Part shown: piece after piece, positions 40,341 to 48,282 of the stretch | Layout: every line of letters begins with the position of its first letter | Position numbering within the stretch: position 1 is the stretch's first letter | Source: an uncultured Clostridia bacterium | GTDB taxonomy: Bacteria; Bacillota; Clostridia; Monoglobales; Monoglobaceae | DNA: 53,248 nt | Assembly (NCBI GenBank): GCA_947625905.1 | Contig: CANQQJ010000024.1 | Location: 1 to 53,248, forward strand | Direction of reading: 5' to 3' | Program-made: the position numbers and the translations under genes | Notes under the pieces: model-generated | Databases searched by the model: none | Seen by the model: the letters and a program-made list of their open reading frames with translations, nothing else | Told to the model about the DNA's origin: nothing

Positions 40341-40446
40341 GACCCTAAAAAGGATCAGCCGCGCCTTAAAAACGGCGCGTGAGTTGAAATTTTAAAAATT
40401 ATTATATTGCTGTCGCGTTCCTCCGGGGGCGCGTGAGTTTTATTTC
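40341..40446 (+). ncRNA. crRNA-like regulatory RNA with degenerate CRISPR repeats (CreR-like candidate)
   Basis: Two diverged copies of the array repeat lie on this transcript. In the first, the stem CGCGCC/GGCGCG (40360-40365 and 40374-40379) replaces CACGCCT/AGGCGTG of the array but still pairs, and the 11-base handle TGAGTTGAAAT (40380-40390) differs from the array handle only at its last base. The 21 bases that follow (40391-40411) act as a short guide. The second copy (40412-40445) has an 8-bp stem, CGCGTTCC/GGGGCGCG, then TGAGTT and a T-rich tail, so it may be both repeat and terminator. Guide bases 1-17 match 40576-40560 on the minus strand of the cas leader, except at positions 6 and 12, beside a CTC motif. 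Cascade loaded with this RNA would sit on the cas transcript start. Confidence 0.75.
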
Positions 40447-40517
40447 ACGTAATTTATCAAGTAAAACAGACCCGCGGAAAATAAAAAGCGAAATAATAAA
40501 ATTTCTTAAAAAAGAGC

Positions 40518-40546
40518 TTGACATAATATAATGTCTATGCTACTAT
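40518..40546 (+). promoter_or_regulatory. Promoter of the cas operon
   Basis: TTGACA (40518-40523), a 17-base spacer and TACTAT (40541-40546), predicting a start near 40553. A TATAAT at 40527-40532 is an alternative -10. Confidence 0.7.
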
Positions 40547-40555
40547 TAATTTATG

Positions 40556-40579
40556 TTTTATATATTAATTATTAAAGAG
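40556..40579 (-). promoter_or_regulatory. Putative Cascade target site in the cas leader
   Basis: On the minus strand CTC (40579-40577) is followed by TTTAATAATTAATATAT (40576-40560). The crRNA-like RNA's guide is TTTAAAAATTATTATAT. Of 17 positions 15 agree and the two mismatches are at 6 and 12; agreement ends at 18. CTC fits the YYC motif known for type I-C target recognition. The site overlaps the start of the cas transcript and touches the ribosome site of cas3. Confidence 0.7.
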
Positions 40580-40593
40580 GTGAAATATAAACA

Positions 40594-42771
40594 ATGTCTG
40601 CAAATTCCAACGCTTACATAGCGCACACATCGGATGACGGCAGGGTGCAGAGCGTCAAGGAGCATCTCACGCAAACAGCCGAGCTGTGCCGCGACAACGC
40701 TTTGCCGGAATTTAAGGACCTCGCAGGGTGCTGCGGGCTGTATCACGACTTGGGAAAGTATTCGCCCGAGTTTCAGAGATATATCAGTGGTTTAGGCCAA
40801 AAGGTCGAGCACGCGCGTTTCGGCGCATCCCGCATTATCAATAACTGCCAAACATCATATGCAGCGATGCTTGCCTATTGCGTATGCGGTCATCACGCGG
40901 GTTTGCCGGACGGAGGCGTGAGAAACGACAATCCCGAGCAGTCAACGCTAAACGGCATGTTGAAAAGGGAGCAATATGACTGCTCCGGATTTGACAAAGA
41001 GATCGGCGATCGGTTCCCGGACGATCCTTTGTTTGAAGAGTTAAAAAACCTGCCGGATAATAAAGAGCGGATCGAAGTTTATTCGTTCCTTACGAGGTAT
41101 CTTTACTCATGTCTCACCGACGCCGACTTTATAGACACCGAGCGGTTTTGCGCTCCCGACGCCGAGCGCGGCCTCAGCGGTGATATTATCGCCGCTTACA
41201 AAAAGGTCTGCGCGAAGCTTGACGGATTTAAATGCGAAACCGACCTGCAAAAGGCGCGGAGCGTCATTCAGGCGCAGGCCTATGACTGCGCGGAGAACAA
41301 AAACGCCGATATATACATGCTCGACATGCCCACCGGCAGCGGAAAGACACTATGCAGCATAAAAGCGGCTTTGCGGCTGGCGATCAAAAACGACAAAAAG
41401 AGGATAATTTATATTATGCCCTACACAAGCATAATCGAACAGACGGCAAAAGTCTTTGAAGACATATTCGGAAGCTCGCTGCCTGTCTTGCAGCACCATT
41501 CAAATTATGACTTTGACGATCCCGAGAAGGCGGCAGACGAGAGCGGAACAACGAGCGAGAAATTGAAAAAGACCTGCGAAAACTATGACGCGCCTCTGAT
41601 AATAACCACCAACGTACAGTTTTTCGAGTCGCTCTATCACAACAAAAGCAGCAGACTCAGAAAACTGCACAATCTCGCCGAGAGCGTGCTGGTATTTGAC
41701 GAGATACACGCCCTGCCCGCGGAATATATCCAGCCGTGCCTGCGCGGGATAGGATACATAACAAAGTATCTTCACTCCACCGCCGTCCTTATGTCCGCGA
41801 CAATGCCCGACTACACGAGCTACGCCGAAAAATATATTCCGAAATGCTCCATAGAATACGCGGTTAAGGACAAGAGCCTTTTCGGAATTTTCGACAAATG
41901 CAAATATCAATATATCGGGCAAAACGACTTGGGCTCCATAGCTGAAAAAGCACTCGGGCAAGAAAACGCGCTGGTGATAGTCAACAAGAAAAGCGCGGCG
42001 AAAGAACTCTACAACATATGCAAAAACTCGGCCGATCACGAAATATACCACCTATCAACATACATGACGCCGATCGACAGGTCGGATACCATAAGCAGAA
42101 TACGAGCGAGCCTTGATAACGGGACAAAGACCGTCGTGATATCGACTTCGCTCATCGAGGCGGGCGTTGACCTGGATTTCAAATCGGTATTCCGCGAGAT
42201 CGCAGGGCTTGACAGCATAGTCCAATCCGGCGGCCGCTGCAACCGCGAAGGCAAAATGAAATTCGGAAACGTGTTTGTGTTTGAGCTCGAGTCTTTGCAC
42301 AGAGAGATCGCGGTCAAAGCAAATATAACAAGAAAGCTTTTTGAGGAATTCGAAAACGTTTCTTCCCAAGAGGCTGTGCAGGAGTATTACGACAGAATAT
42401 TCGCTGTTTCTGACAAAGAGATCGAAACCAACTCAATAACCGAGCTGATGGGCGGAGATATGAGAGTGTCCGGGATCCCTTTCAGGTCATACGCACAGAG
42501 GTTTAAGTTTATCGAAAAAGAGGCTTTAGGAATAGTTATCCCGTGTGAAGAAAACGCCGAGCTCATTGAATCACTAAAATACGGCGCGACCTCGGCTGTG
42601 AGAAAGCTGCGGCGATACTGCGCCTCGGTCAACAAATATGAGTTTGATGATATGATCGAAAGCGGAATCGCGCAAAATTTATACGGCGATGTGTATATGT
42701 TGTCCGCTCCCGATTATTACGACAAAGAGACCGGACTTGATATAAAAAAAGAATTTGATTTAATCATATAA
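40594..42771 (+). CDS. cas3: CRISPR-associated helicase/nuclease Cas3 (type I-C)
   Basis: A 725-residue protein; the start at 40594 follows AGAGGTG. The N-terminal HD nuclease has YHDLGK (His51, Asp52) and later GHHAGL. The SF2 helicase has Walker A MPTGSGKT (about 246-253), DEIH (about 369-372), SATMP (about 399) and the late motif QSGGRCNREG (about 543). Cas3 is recruited by target-bound Cascade, unwinds DNA and degrades it. It is first in the cas operon, so its leader is where the crRNA-like RNA would act. All key residues are present. Confidence 0.95.
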   Translation: MSANSNAYIAHTSDDGRVQSVKEHLTQTAELCRDNALPEFKDLAGCCGLYHDLGKYSPEFQRYISGLGQKVEHARFGASRIINNCQTSYAAMLAYCVCGHHAGLPDGGVRNDNPEQSTLNGMLKREQYDCSGFDKEIGDRFPDDPLFEELKNLPDNKERIEVYSFLTRYLYSCLTDADFIDTERFCAPDAERGLSGDIIAAYKKVCAKLDGFKCETDLQKARSVIQAQAYDCAENKNADIYMLDMPTGSGKTLCSIKAALRLAIKNDKKRIIYIMPYTSIIEQTAKVFEDIFGSSLPVLQHHSNYDFDDPEKAADESGTTSEKLKKTCENYDAPLIITTNVQFFESLYHNKSSRLRKLHNLAESVLVFDEIHALPAEYIQPCLRGIGYITKYLHSTAVLMSATMPDYTSYAEKYIPKCSIEYAVKDKSLFGIFDKCKYQYIGQNDLGSIAEKALGQENALVIVNKKSAAKELYNICKNSADHEIYHLSTYMTPIDRSDTISRIRASLDNGTKTVVISTSLIEAGVDLDFKSVFREIAGLDSIVQSGGRCNREGKMKFGNVFVFELESLHREIAVKANITRKLFEEFENVSSQEAVQEYYDRIFAVSDKEIETNSITELMGGDMRVSGIPFRSYAQRFKFIEKEALGIVIPCEENAELIESLKYGATSAVRKLRRYCASVNKYEFDDMIESGIAQNLYGDVYMLSAPDYYDKETGLDIKKEFDLII

Positions 42772-42782
42772 AGGAGGACGAT

Positions 42783-43514
42783 ATGGCATACGGATTTAAA
42801 ATCATGGTAAGCGGCGATTACGCGTGTTTCACGCGGCCCGAGATGAAAACCGAAAGGGTCAGCTATGACGTACCGACGCCCGGAGCGATGGAGGGACTTA
42901 TCAAAAGCATTTATTGGAAGCCAGCGCTTAGGATCGTGGTAGACAAGATCATAGTGTTCAACCCTATTAAGTTTATCAACATACGCCGCAATGAAGTAAA
43001 GGAAAAAATAAGTCTTTCAAATGTGAAAAAGCAAATGAAAGACGGTGTAGCGCGTGCTGAGTTGTACACATCCGACATTGTTAAAACAAGAAGCCAGCGC
43101 AGCAGCATGGTGCTTAAAGATGTCCTTTACGGCGTTGAGTTTCATTTTGAACTCACCGGCATCAGGAGCGAGCATGACGACGAAAGCGAGGAAAAGCATT
43201 ACAACATCATGCTCCGCAGGTTAAAAAAGGGTCAGCATTTCAGACAGCCGGTTTTGGGTTGCCGCGAGTTTGCAGTGAAAAAAATCGAGCTTGTGGACAA
43301 GTTCCCGACAGACCGGGTATCCGACAAATTAAAAGGCGACACCGATCTCGGCTTTATGCTCTATCACATGAAATTCAACGACGGAGGCCTTCCGAAAGAC
43401 AACGATTGGGATACCCGCGAATTTTCCGACGAGGCAGAGGCGGTGTTTTACCGCCCGCACATGATAGACGGAGTGATAGACGTGGCGAAATACAAGGAGA
43501 TGATGAAATGCTGA
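42783..43514 (+). CDS. cas5c: Cas5c (Cas5d) pre-crRNA endonuclease
   Basis: A 243-residue RAMP protein. In type I-C this subunit replaces Cas6: it cuts the repeat at the base of its stem, leaving an 11-base handle, and stays bound to it. Family features are MVSGDYACFTRPEMKTERVSY at the start (read as MVSGDYACFTRPEM then KTERVSY), the segment DVPTPGAMEGLIKSIYW, and the HFRQPVLGCREF segment. The start at 42783 follows AAAGGAGG, 11 bases after cas3. The array repeat's 11-base tail after its stem suits this cut. Confidence 0.94.
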   Translation: MAYGFKIMVSGDYACFTRPEMKTERVSYDVPTPGAMEGLIKSIYWKPALRIVVDKIIVFNPIKFINIRRNEVKEKISLSNVKKQMKDGVARAELYTSDIVKTRSQRSSMVLKDVLYGVEFHFELTGIRSEHDDESEEKHYNIMLRRLKKGQHFRQPVLGCREFAVKKIELVDKFPTDRVSDKLKGDTDLGFMLYHMKFNDGGLPKDNDWDTREFSDEAEAVFYRPHMIDGVIDVAKYKEMMKC

Positions 43515-45301
43515 TAAGCGCGCTTAATGATTATTACGATATTTTAGCAAAAGCGGGAAAGATCGCGCAGCCGGGAACTTCATCGCAAAAGATCACTCAT
43601 ATGATCATGCTGAGGCTCGACGGAACAATAAGTGATATTATAGACGCGCGCAAACCGGGACATCCCGACAAAAAAGGCAAAACGAAACTTGAGCCAATCG
43701 AGGAATTTTTACCCAAGCGGACTCAGAAAACTGCGATCGACGCAAACATAATCGAGCACAGAGCACCGTATATTTTCGGGCTGAATTATGATAAGCAAAC
43801 AAATGCTTTTACTCCCGAAGATGAGAAAAACAAGGCGAGGAAATCGCATGAATGCTTTGCTAAAGCAAATTTGGAATATACCGAAGGAATGACATCCGAT
43901 ATTGTGACGGCATACAGGAATTTTATCAAAACCTGGGTGCCCGAGAACGAGACGGAAAACCCGTGTCTTTTGAACATCGCCAAAGAATATCCCGGCGCAT
44001 ATTTTATCTTTTGCCTTGACGGACATCCGGAAATCACCCTGCATTCCGAAAACGGGGAAATAATGCAAAAGGTAAAAACGAGCGCGGGAAGCGGCGATCA
44101 AACAATTGACGGCATATGCGCTGTGACGGGCAAACCGGCTGAGATGGCGAGAATACATGACAAAATAAAAGGAATTCTCGGCGGACAGCCTTCGGGCGGA
44201 CTTCTTGTGAGCTTTAAAAATCCGGCCTTTGAATCATACGGAAAAAAACAGTCATATAACGGTTCGATATCAATAGATGTTATGAAGCATTACACCGAAG
44301 TCCTGAATATCCTCATAAGCGAACCGAAACATCATATGTATCTGGATGAACTGACCGTTGTATTCTGGGCTATGTCAAATGATGACAGCGCGGAAACCGA
44401 CGCGTTTATGAGTTTGTTCGGACTTGAAGATGATAAAGCCGACGCATCTGAGACAAATGAAATGATCGCAAATGCCATAAAAGCATTGAGCGAGGGCAAA
44501 AAAGTCGATTTATCTACCGCAGATTTTAATGAAAACGTCATGTTCTATGTGGCAGGGCTCGCGCCTAACAGCTCCAGAATCGCGCAGAAATTTATATACC
44601 GCAACAAATACGGAGATATATTTATAAACACCGCCGAACATCAGGCTGATATGCTGATCGAGGGCCCCAAAAAACAAATTTCGATTTGGCGTATGCTGCG
44701 CGAAATGAAGTCGCCCAAAAGCCAAAACGAAAAAACACCCGCGCCGGTCATTGCGGCGATCTTCGGGGCGATACTTAACGGAACACGCTACCCCGACGCT
44801 CTGCTTGAAACAATAGTCAGAAGAGTTAAAATTGACAAAACAATCAATTATGTTCGGGCCGGAATAATAAAGGCCCATATAAACAGAAATTTAAAATTAA
44901 ACCAAAAAGAGGAGGAAATTAAAGTGGCACTTGACAAAACAAACACAAACGAAGCATATTTATGCGGAAGACTGTTCGCCGCGCTGGAACATATTCAACA
45001 GAACGCTTTGGGCAAAGTGAACAGAACAATAAAGGATTCATATTTTTCTTCCGCATGCTCAACACCGTCGTTGGTATTTCCGAAGCTTATGATGCTGTCT
45101 CAACATCATCTTAAAAAGGATGATTATGCGATAAACAACAATAAGCTTGTGGGAGAAATTGTAGATAAGCTCAAAACGGAATTTCCGTCAACGCTGTCGA
45201 TGCAGGATCAAGGCAGATTTATAATAGGTTACTACCAGCAGGTGCAGGATTTTTTCAAAAAGAAAAATGATAAAAATAATAATACAGAAGGAGAGATATA
45301 A
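43508..45301 (+). CDS. cas8c: Cas8c large Cascade subunit
   Basis: A 597-residue protein beginning MLISALNDYYDILAKAGK at 43508, after AAGGAGATG; it overlaps the end of cas5c by seven bases. Typical Cas8c/Csd1 features are KITHMIMLRLDGTISDI, FLPKRTQKTAIDANI, APYIFGLNYD and GLLVSFKNPAFESYGK. It recognises the PAM and recruits Cas3. In many type I-C systems a small Cas11c is made from an internal start in the 3' part of this gene. A GAGGAGG followed at 44924 by a GTG start (VALDKTNTNEAYLCG) lies in the right place here. Confidence 0.94.
   Translation: MLISALNDYYDILAKAGKIAQPGTSSQKITHMIMLRLDGTISDIIDARKPGHPDKKGKTKLEPIEEFLPKRTQKTAIDANIIEHRAPYIFGLNYDKQTNAFTPEDEKNKARKSHECFAKANLEYTEGMTSDIVTAYRNFIKTWVPENETENPCLLNIAKEYPGAYFIFCLDGHPEITLHSENGEIMQKVKTSAGSGDQTIDGICAVTGKPAEMARIHDKIKGILGGQPSGGLLVSFKNPAFESYGKKQSYNGSISIDVMKHYTEVLNILISEPKHHMYLDELTVVFWAMSNDDSAETDAFMSLFGLEDDKADASETNEMIANAIKALSEGKKVDLSTADFNENVMFYVAGLAPNSSRIAQKFIYRNKYGDIFINTAEHQADMLIEGPKKQISIWRMLREMKSPKSQNEKTPAPVIAAIFGAILNGTRYPDALLETIVRRVKIDKTINYVRAGIIKAHINRNLKLNQKEEEIKVALDKTNTNEAYLCGRLFAALEHIQQNALGKVNRTIKDSYFSSACSTPSLVFPKLMMLSQHHLKKDDYAINNNKLVGEIVDKLKTEFPSTLSMQDQGRFIIGYYQQVQDFFKKKNDKNNNTEGEI
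44924..45301 (+). CDS. Possible internally initiated Cas11c small subunit
   Basis: Inside cas8c and in the same frame, AAAGAGGAGG (about 44907-44916) lies eight bases ahead of a GTG at 44924. Translation from there would give a 125-residue protein starting VALDKTNTNEAYLCGRLFAA and ending with the Cas8c C-terminus. Type I-C Cascade is known to contain a Cas11 subunit made this way from the end of cas8c. The ribosome site is much stronger than chance within a coding sequence, but expression is unproven. Confidence 0.6.
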   Translation: MALDKTNTNEAYLCGRLFAALEHIQQNALGKVNRTIKDSYFSSACSTPSLVFPKLMMLSQHHLKKDDYAINNNKLVGEIVDKLKTEFPSTLSMQDQGRFIIGYYQQVQDFFKKKNDKNNNTEGEI

Positions 45302-45302
45302 A

Positions 45303-46172
45303 ATGAAAGCAGCAATTAAAAACAGATACGAGTTTGTAATGATCTTTGATGTTGAAAACGGAAATCCCAACGGTGATCCGGACGCGGGCAATATGCCGAG
45401 AGTGGATCCCGAGACAGTACACGGCATAGTCACAGATGTGTGCTTAAAGAGAAAAATACGTAATTTTGTCGAACTGTGCAAAGATGGTGAGCCTGGATAT
45501 AATATACTGATAAAGTCGGACAAATCACTTAACTCAAAGTTTACGGCCGCGTATGACGCAAAAGGATTGCCGAAGGGAAAAGGCAAAAACGGTGATCCGA
45601 ACGATATAAAGCAGGCACGTGATTATATGTGCGAGAATTATTTCGACGTACGCGCTTTCGGCGCGGTAATGAATACCGGCAAAGATTATTGCGGCATTGT
45701 TCGCGGTCCGGTCCAGATCAATTTCGCAAGGAGTATCGATCCGGTATACACGCAGGACATCACGATCACAAGGCAGGCGAAAACATCGGACGACAGAATG
45801 GAAAGCGGCGAGACCGAAATGGGAAAAAAGAACATAGTACCTTACGGCCTCTACAAGGCGGAGGGTTATGTGTCGGCAATGCTGGCGCAAAAGATCACAG
45901 GTTTTTCGGAAGAGGATCTCGAGCTGCTCTGGACAGCTGTAATCAACATGTTCGAGCATGATCACAGCGCGGCGCGCGGTAAAATGTGCATGAGAAAGCT
46001 TCTGATATTTAAACACGAAAGCCCGCTCGGAAACGCACCGTCGCATATTTTGTTTGATAAAATAGCGATCAATAAGAAAGCCGGCATCGAGTGCCCGAGA
46101 AATTATAATGATTACGATATCGTCATAGACAAAGATATGCCCGAGGGCGTAACGCTTATCGAAAAACTGTAA
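45303..46172 (+). CDS. cas7c: Cas7c Cascade backbone subunit
   Basis: A 289-residue protein; the start at 45303 follows GAAGGAGAG, two bases after the cas8c stop. The opening YEFVMIFDVENGNPNGDPDA and NMPRVDPETVHGIVTDVCLK is the type I-C/I-B Cas7 (Csd2) signature, and the glycine-rich KGKGKNGDP and VRAFGAVMNTGKDYCGIVRG segments follow. Several copies coat the guide, each flipping out one base in six. That periodicity matches the mismatch pattern of the crRNA-like RNA. Confidence 0.95.
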   Translation: MKAAIKNRYEFVMIFDVENGNPNGDPDAGNMPRVDPETVHGIVTDVCLKRKIRNFVELCKDGEPGYNILIKSDKSLNSKFTAAYDAKGLPKGKGKNGDPNDIKQARDYMCENYFDVRAFGAVMNTGKDYCGIVRGPVQINFARSIDPVYTQDITITRQAKTSDDRMESGETEMGKKNIVPYGLYKAEGYVSAMLAQKITGFSEEDLELLWTAVINMFEHDHSAARGKMCMRKLLIFKHESPLGNAPSHILFDKIAINKKAGIECPRNYNDYDIVIDKDMPEGVTLIEKL

Positions 46173-46816
46173 TGATCAATATACGCACCATCCAGCACTA
46201 TATGTACTGCCCTCGGCGCTTCGGGCTGCTTGAGTTAAACCGAGACTGGGCGGAAAACGCTTTTGTCGTTAAGGCGAACATTATGCACGAGCGCGTCCAT
46301 TCGGGCATGCACGAGCTTCGGTCAAAAGGAAAAATCGAACTCAGCTCGATTTCGCTTTATCACGACGAGCTCGATCTGTACGGCGTAGCTGACTGCGTTG
46401 AATTCATAAAATGCAAAACGGGGGCTTATATAGAGCAGCTCGGCGGCAATTTCAATGTGAATATTGTTGAATATAAGCCCCGCCGCCCCGCGTCGGGAAC
46501 GGTAAATGAAACGGACGCGATACAGGTCTTTGCTCAGAAGCTCTGCGCGGACTATATTTGGAAATGCCAAAGCGCGGGATATATATACTACGGCGACGCG
46601 CATCGCAGAGTAAAACTCGATCTTAACGAGGAGTATGACAAATACTATTCTCTGCTGAAAAAGCTGATTTTTGAAATGAACGAAGTTCTTGAAAGCGGAA
46701 AAATACCGGATCGGATCAAAGGGCAAAAATGCAGCGGCTGTTCAATCAAGGACGCGTGTGTTCCTCAAAATAAAAAATACACGGTTCGCGATCTTATTAA
46801 GGGGGAGCGCATATGA
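46172..46816 (+). CDS. cas4: Cas4 spacer-processing nuclease
   Basis: A 214-residue RecB-like nuclease that trims prespacers and checks the PAM with Cas1-Cas2. The iron-sulfur cysteines are in HYMYCPRRFG and in CSGCSIKDACVP near the end. The nuclease core has GVADCVEF and VEYKPRRP (the Asp and Glu-x-Lys motif), with QVFAQKLCADY as the conserved Gln-containing helix. It shares one base with the end of cas7c and overlaps cas1 by four. Confidence 0.94.
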   Translation: MINIRTIQHYMYCPRRFGLLELNRDWAENAFVVKANIMHERVHSGMHELRSKGKIELSSISLYHDELDLYGVADCVEFIKCKTGAYIEQLGGNFNVNIVEYKPRRPASGTVNETDAIQVFAQKLCADYIWKCQSAGYIYYGDAHRRVKLDLNEEYDKYYSLLKKLIFEMNEVLESGKIPDRIKGQKCSGCSIKDACVPQNKKYTVRDLIKGERI

Positions 46817-47835
46817 GAAAACTTTTGAATTCGCTGTATATAACAGACGAGAATATATATCTTTCCCTTGACGGAGAAAACATTGTATGCAGGAAGGATA
46901 ACGAAATTAAGCTCAGAGTGCCTTTTTCAAATATCGAGGCCGTTTATTGTTTCAGTTATCTCGGCTGCTCGCCGGCTTTAATGGGAAAATGCGCGGAGTA
47001 TGGTATCCCCATAAGTTTTATCTCGCCGCAAGGCCGTTTTCTCGCAAGCGTTCACGGCCCGACACACGGCAATATACTGCTTAGAAAAGCGCAGTTTGAG
47101 CAGTTCGCCGATCCTCCTGCGCTGCTGCGGCAAAACACGGTCGCCGCCAAAATGGCAAACACGAAAAGCGTTGTGAAGCGGACATTAAAAGATTATCCGT
47201 CAATAAATTCGGACGGCGGCCTTTCGCATTGTATTAAACTGATTGATCAGTACATAGAAAACGTGTATGAAACCGAAGATATAAACGAAATTCTCGGAAT
47301 AGAAGGACGCGGAGCTAAGGCGTACTTTGATGTTTTTGACAGTTTGATCCTGCACCAAAAGAATGACTTTAAATTCTCAATGAGGACCAAGCGTCCTCCC
47401 CTTGACAGAGTGAATGCCGTTTTGTCATTTTTATATACGATATGGACAAACGACTATGCCTCGGCCCTTGAAAGCGTGGGCCTGGACAGTTATATGGGTT
47501 TTTATCATTCCGTGCGTCCGGGCCGCGCCTCGCTGGCTTGCGACCTTGTGGAAGAAAGCCGCTGCATCATAGAGCGATTCGTTCTGACTATGATAAATTT
47601 AAAAATACTGAACGCGGCAGACTTTGAGACGCAGGTCAGCGGAGCGGTATTTCTAAACACGGACGGCAAAAAGAAAATACTTTCAAAGTGGCAGGAAAAG
47701 AAACGAAGCGATATTGTACATCCGTATTTGAAACAGAAATTAAAGCTCGGCTTGTTGCCATACGCGCAAAGCATGCTGCTCGCCAAGTATATTCGCGGCG
47801 AAATCGAAGAATATCCGTGCTATATCATAAAATAG
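46813..47835 (+). CDS. cas1: Cas1 integrase (type I-C)
   Basis: A 340-residue protein. The N-terminal beta domain starts RKLLNSLYITDENIYLSL. The catalytic helical domain carries the Glu of ILGIEGRGAKAYFDVF, the His of YMGFYHSVRPGRASLACD and the acidic pair of DLVEESRCIIERFVL. It integrates spacers at the leader end together with Cas2. The start overlaps the cas4 stop (ATGA). It is intact. Confidence 0.96.
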   Translation: MRKLLNSLYITDENIYLSLDGENIVCRKDNEIKLRVPFSNIEAVYCFSYLGCSPALMGKCAEYGIPISFISPQGRFLASVHGPTHGNILLRKAQFEQFADPPALLRQNTVAAKMANTKSVVKRTLKDYPSINSDGGLSHCIKLIDQYIENVYETEDINEILGIEGRGAKAYFDVFDSLILHQKNDFKFSMRTKRPPLDRVNAVLSFLYTIWTNDYASALESVGLDSYMGFYHSVRPGRASLACDLVEESRCIIERFVLTMINLKILNAADFETQVSGAVFLNTDGKKKILSKWQEKKRSDIVHPYLKQKLKLGLLPYAQSMLLAKYIRGEIEEYPCYIIK

Positions 47836-47847
47836 GAGGGCAAAACT

Positions 47848-48138
47848 ATGATGAGCGTTGTAAGCTATGATGTCTCAACAACAGATCCCGCGGGAAAGCG
47901 AAGGCTCAGAAAAGTCGCAAAGGAATGTCTCAACTATGGCCAGCGCGTTCAAAATTCGGTTTTTGAAGTCGATGTTGATTATTCGACATTTCTTAAACTG
48001 AAAGACAAATTGGAAAAAATTATCGATCGTGATAAGGACAGCCTCAGAATATACTATCTCGGCAACAACTGGAAAAAGCGCGTTGAGCACATCGGCGCCA
48101 AATCGACCTATGATCCGGAAGGCGCGCTGATCATATAG
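47848..48138 (+). CDS. cas2: Cas2
   Basis: A 96-residue ferredoxin-like protein beginning MMSVVSYDVSTTDPAGKRR, with the conserved Asp in the first strand and NYGQRVQNSVFEVDVD in the middle. It forms the core of the Cas1-Cas2 integration complex. Two ATGs (47848 and 47851) are possible starts after AGGAGG. It ends 144 bases before the first repeat. Confidence 0.95.
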   Translation: MMSVVSYDVSTTDPAGKRRLRKVAKECLNYGQRVQNSVFEVDVDYSTFLKLKDKLEKIIDRDKDSLRIYYLGNNWKKRVEHIGAKSTYDPEGALII

Positions 48139-48282
48139 CAAACGCGACGAACCTCAAGCAATATCAAAAACCCAATAAGGTTCGCCCGAAAAAATGTTTG
48201 ATTTTTCTTTAAATGTATGTTAAAATTTTAAAGAAGTCCGCCGAATTGCGAGACAAGATCCGTATATTATACAATATATAGG
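48139..48282 (+). promoter_or_regulatory. CRISPR leader with array promoter
   Basis: An AT-rich leader between cas2 and the first repeat. TTGATT (48198-48203), a 17-base spacer and TAAAAT (48221-48226) form a promoter for the pre-crRNA, starting near 48233. An inverted repeat, CGAACCT (48148-48154) with AGGTTCG (48178-48184), lies upstream. New spacers should be added at this end. Confidence 0.8.
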
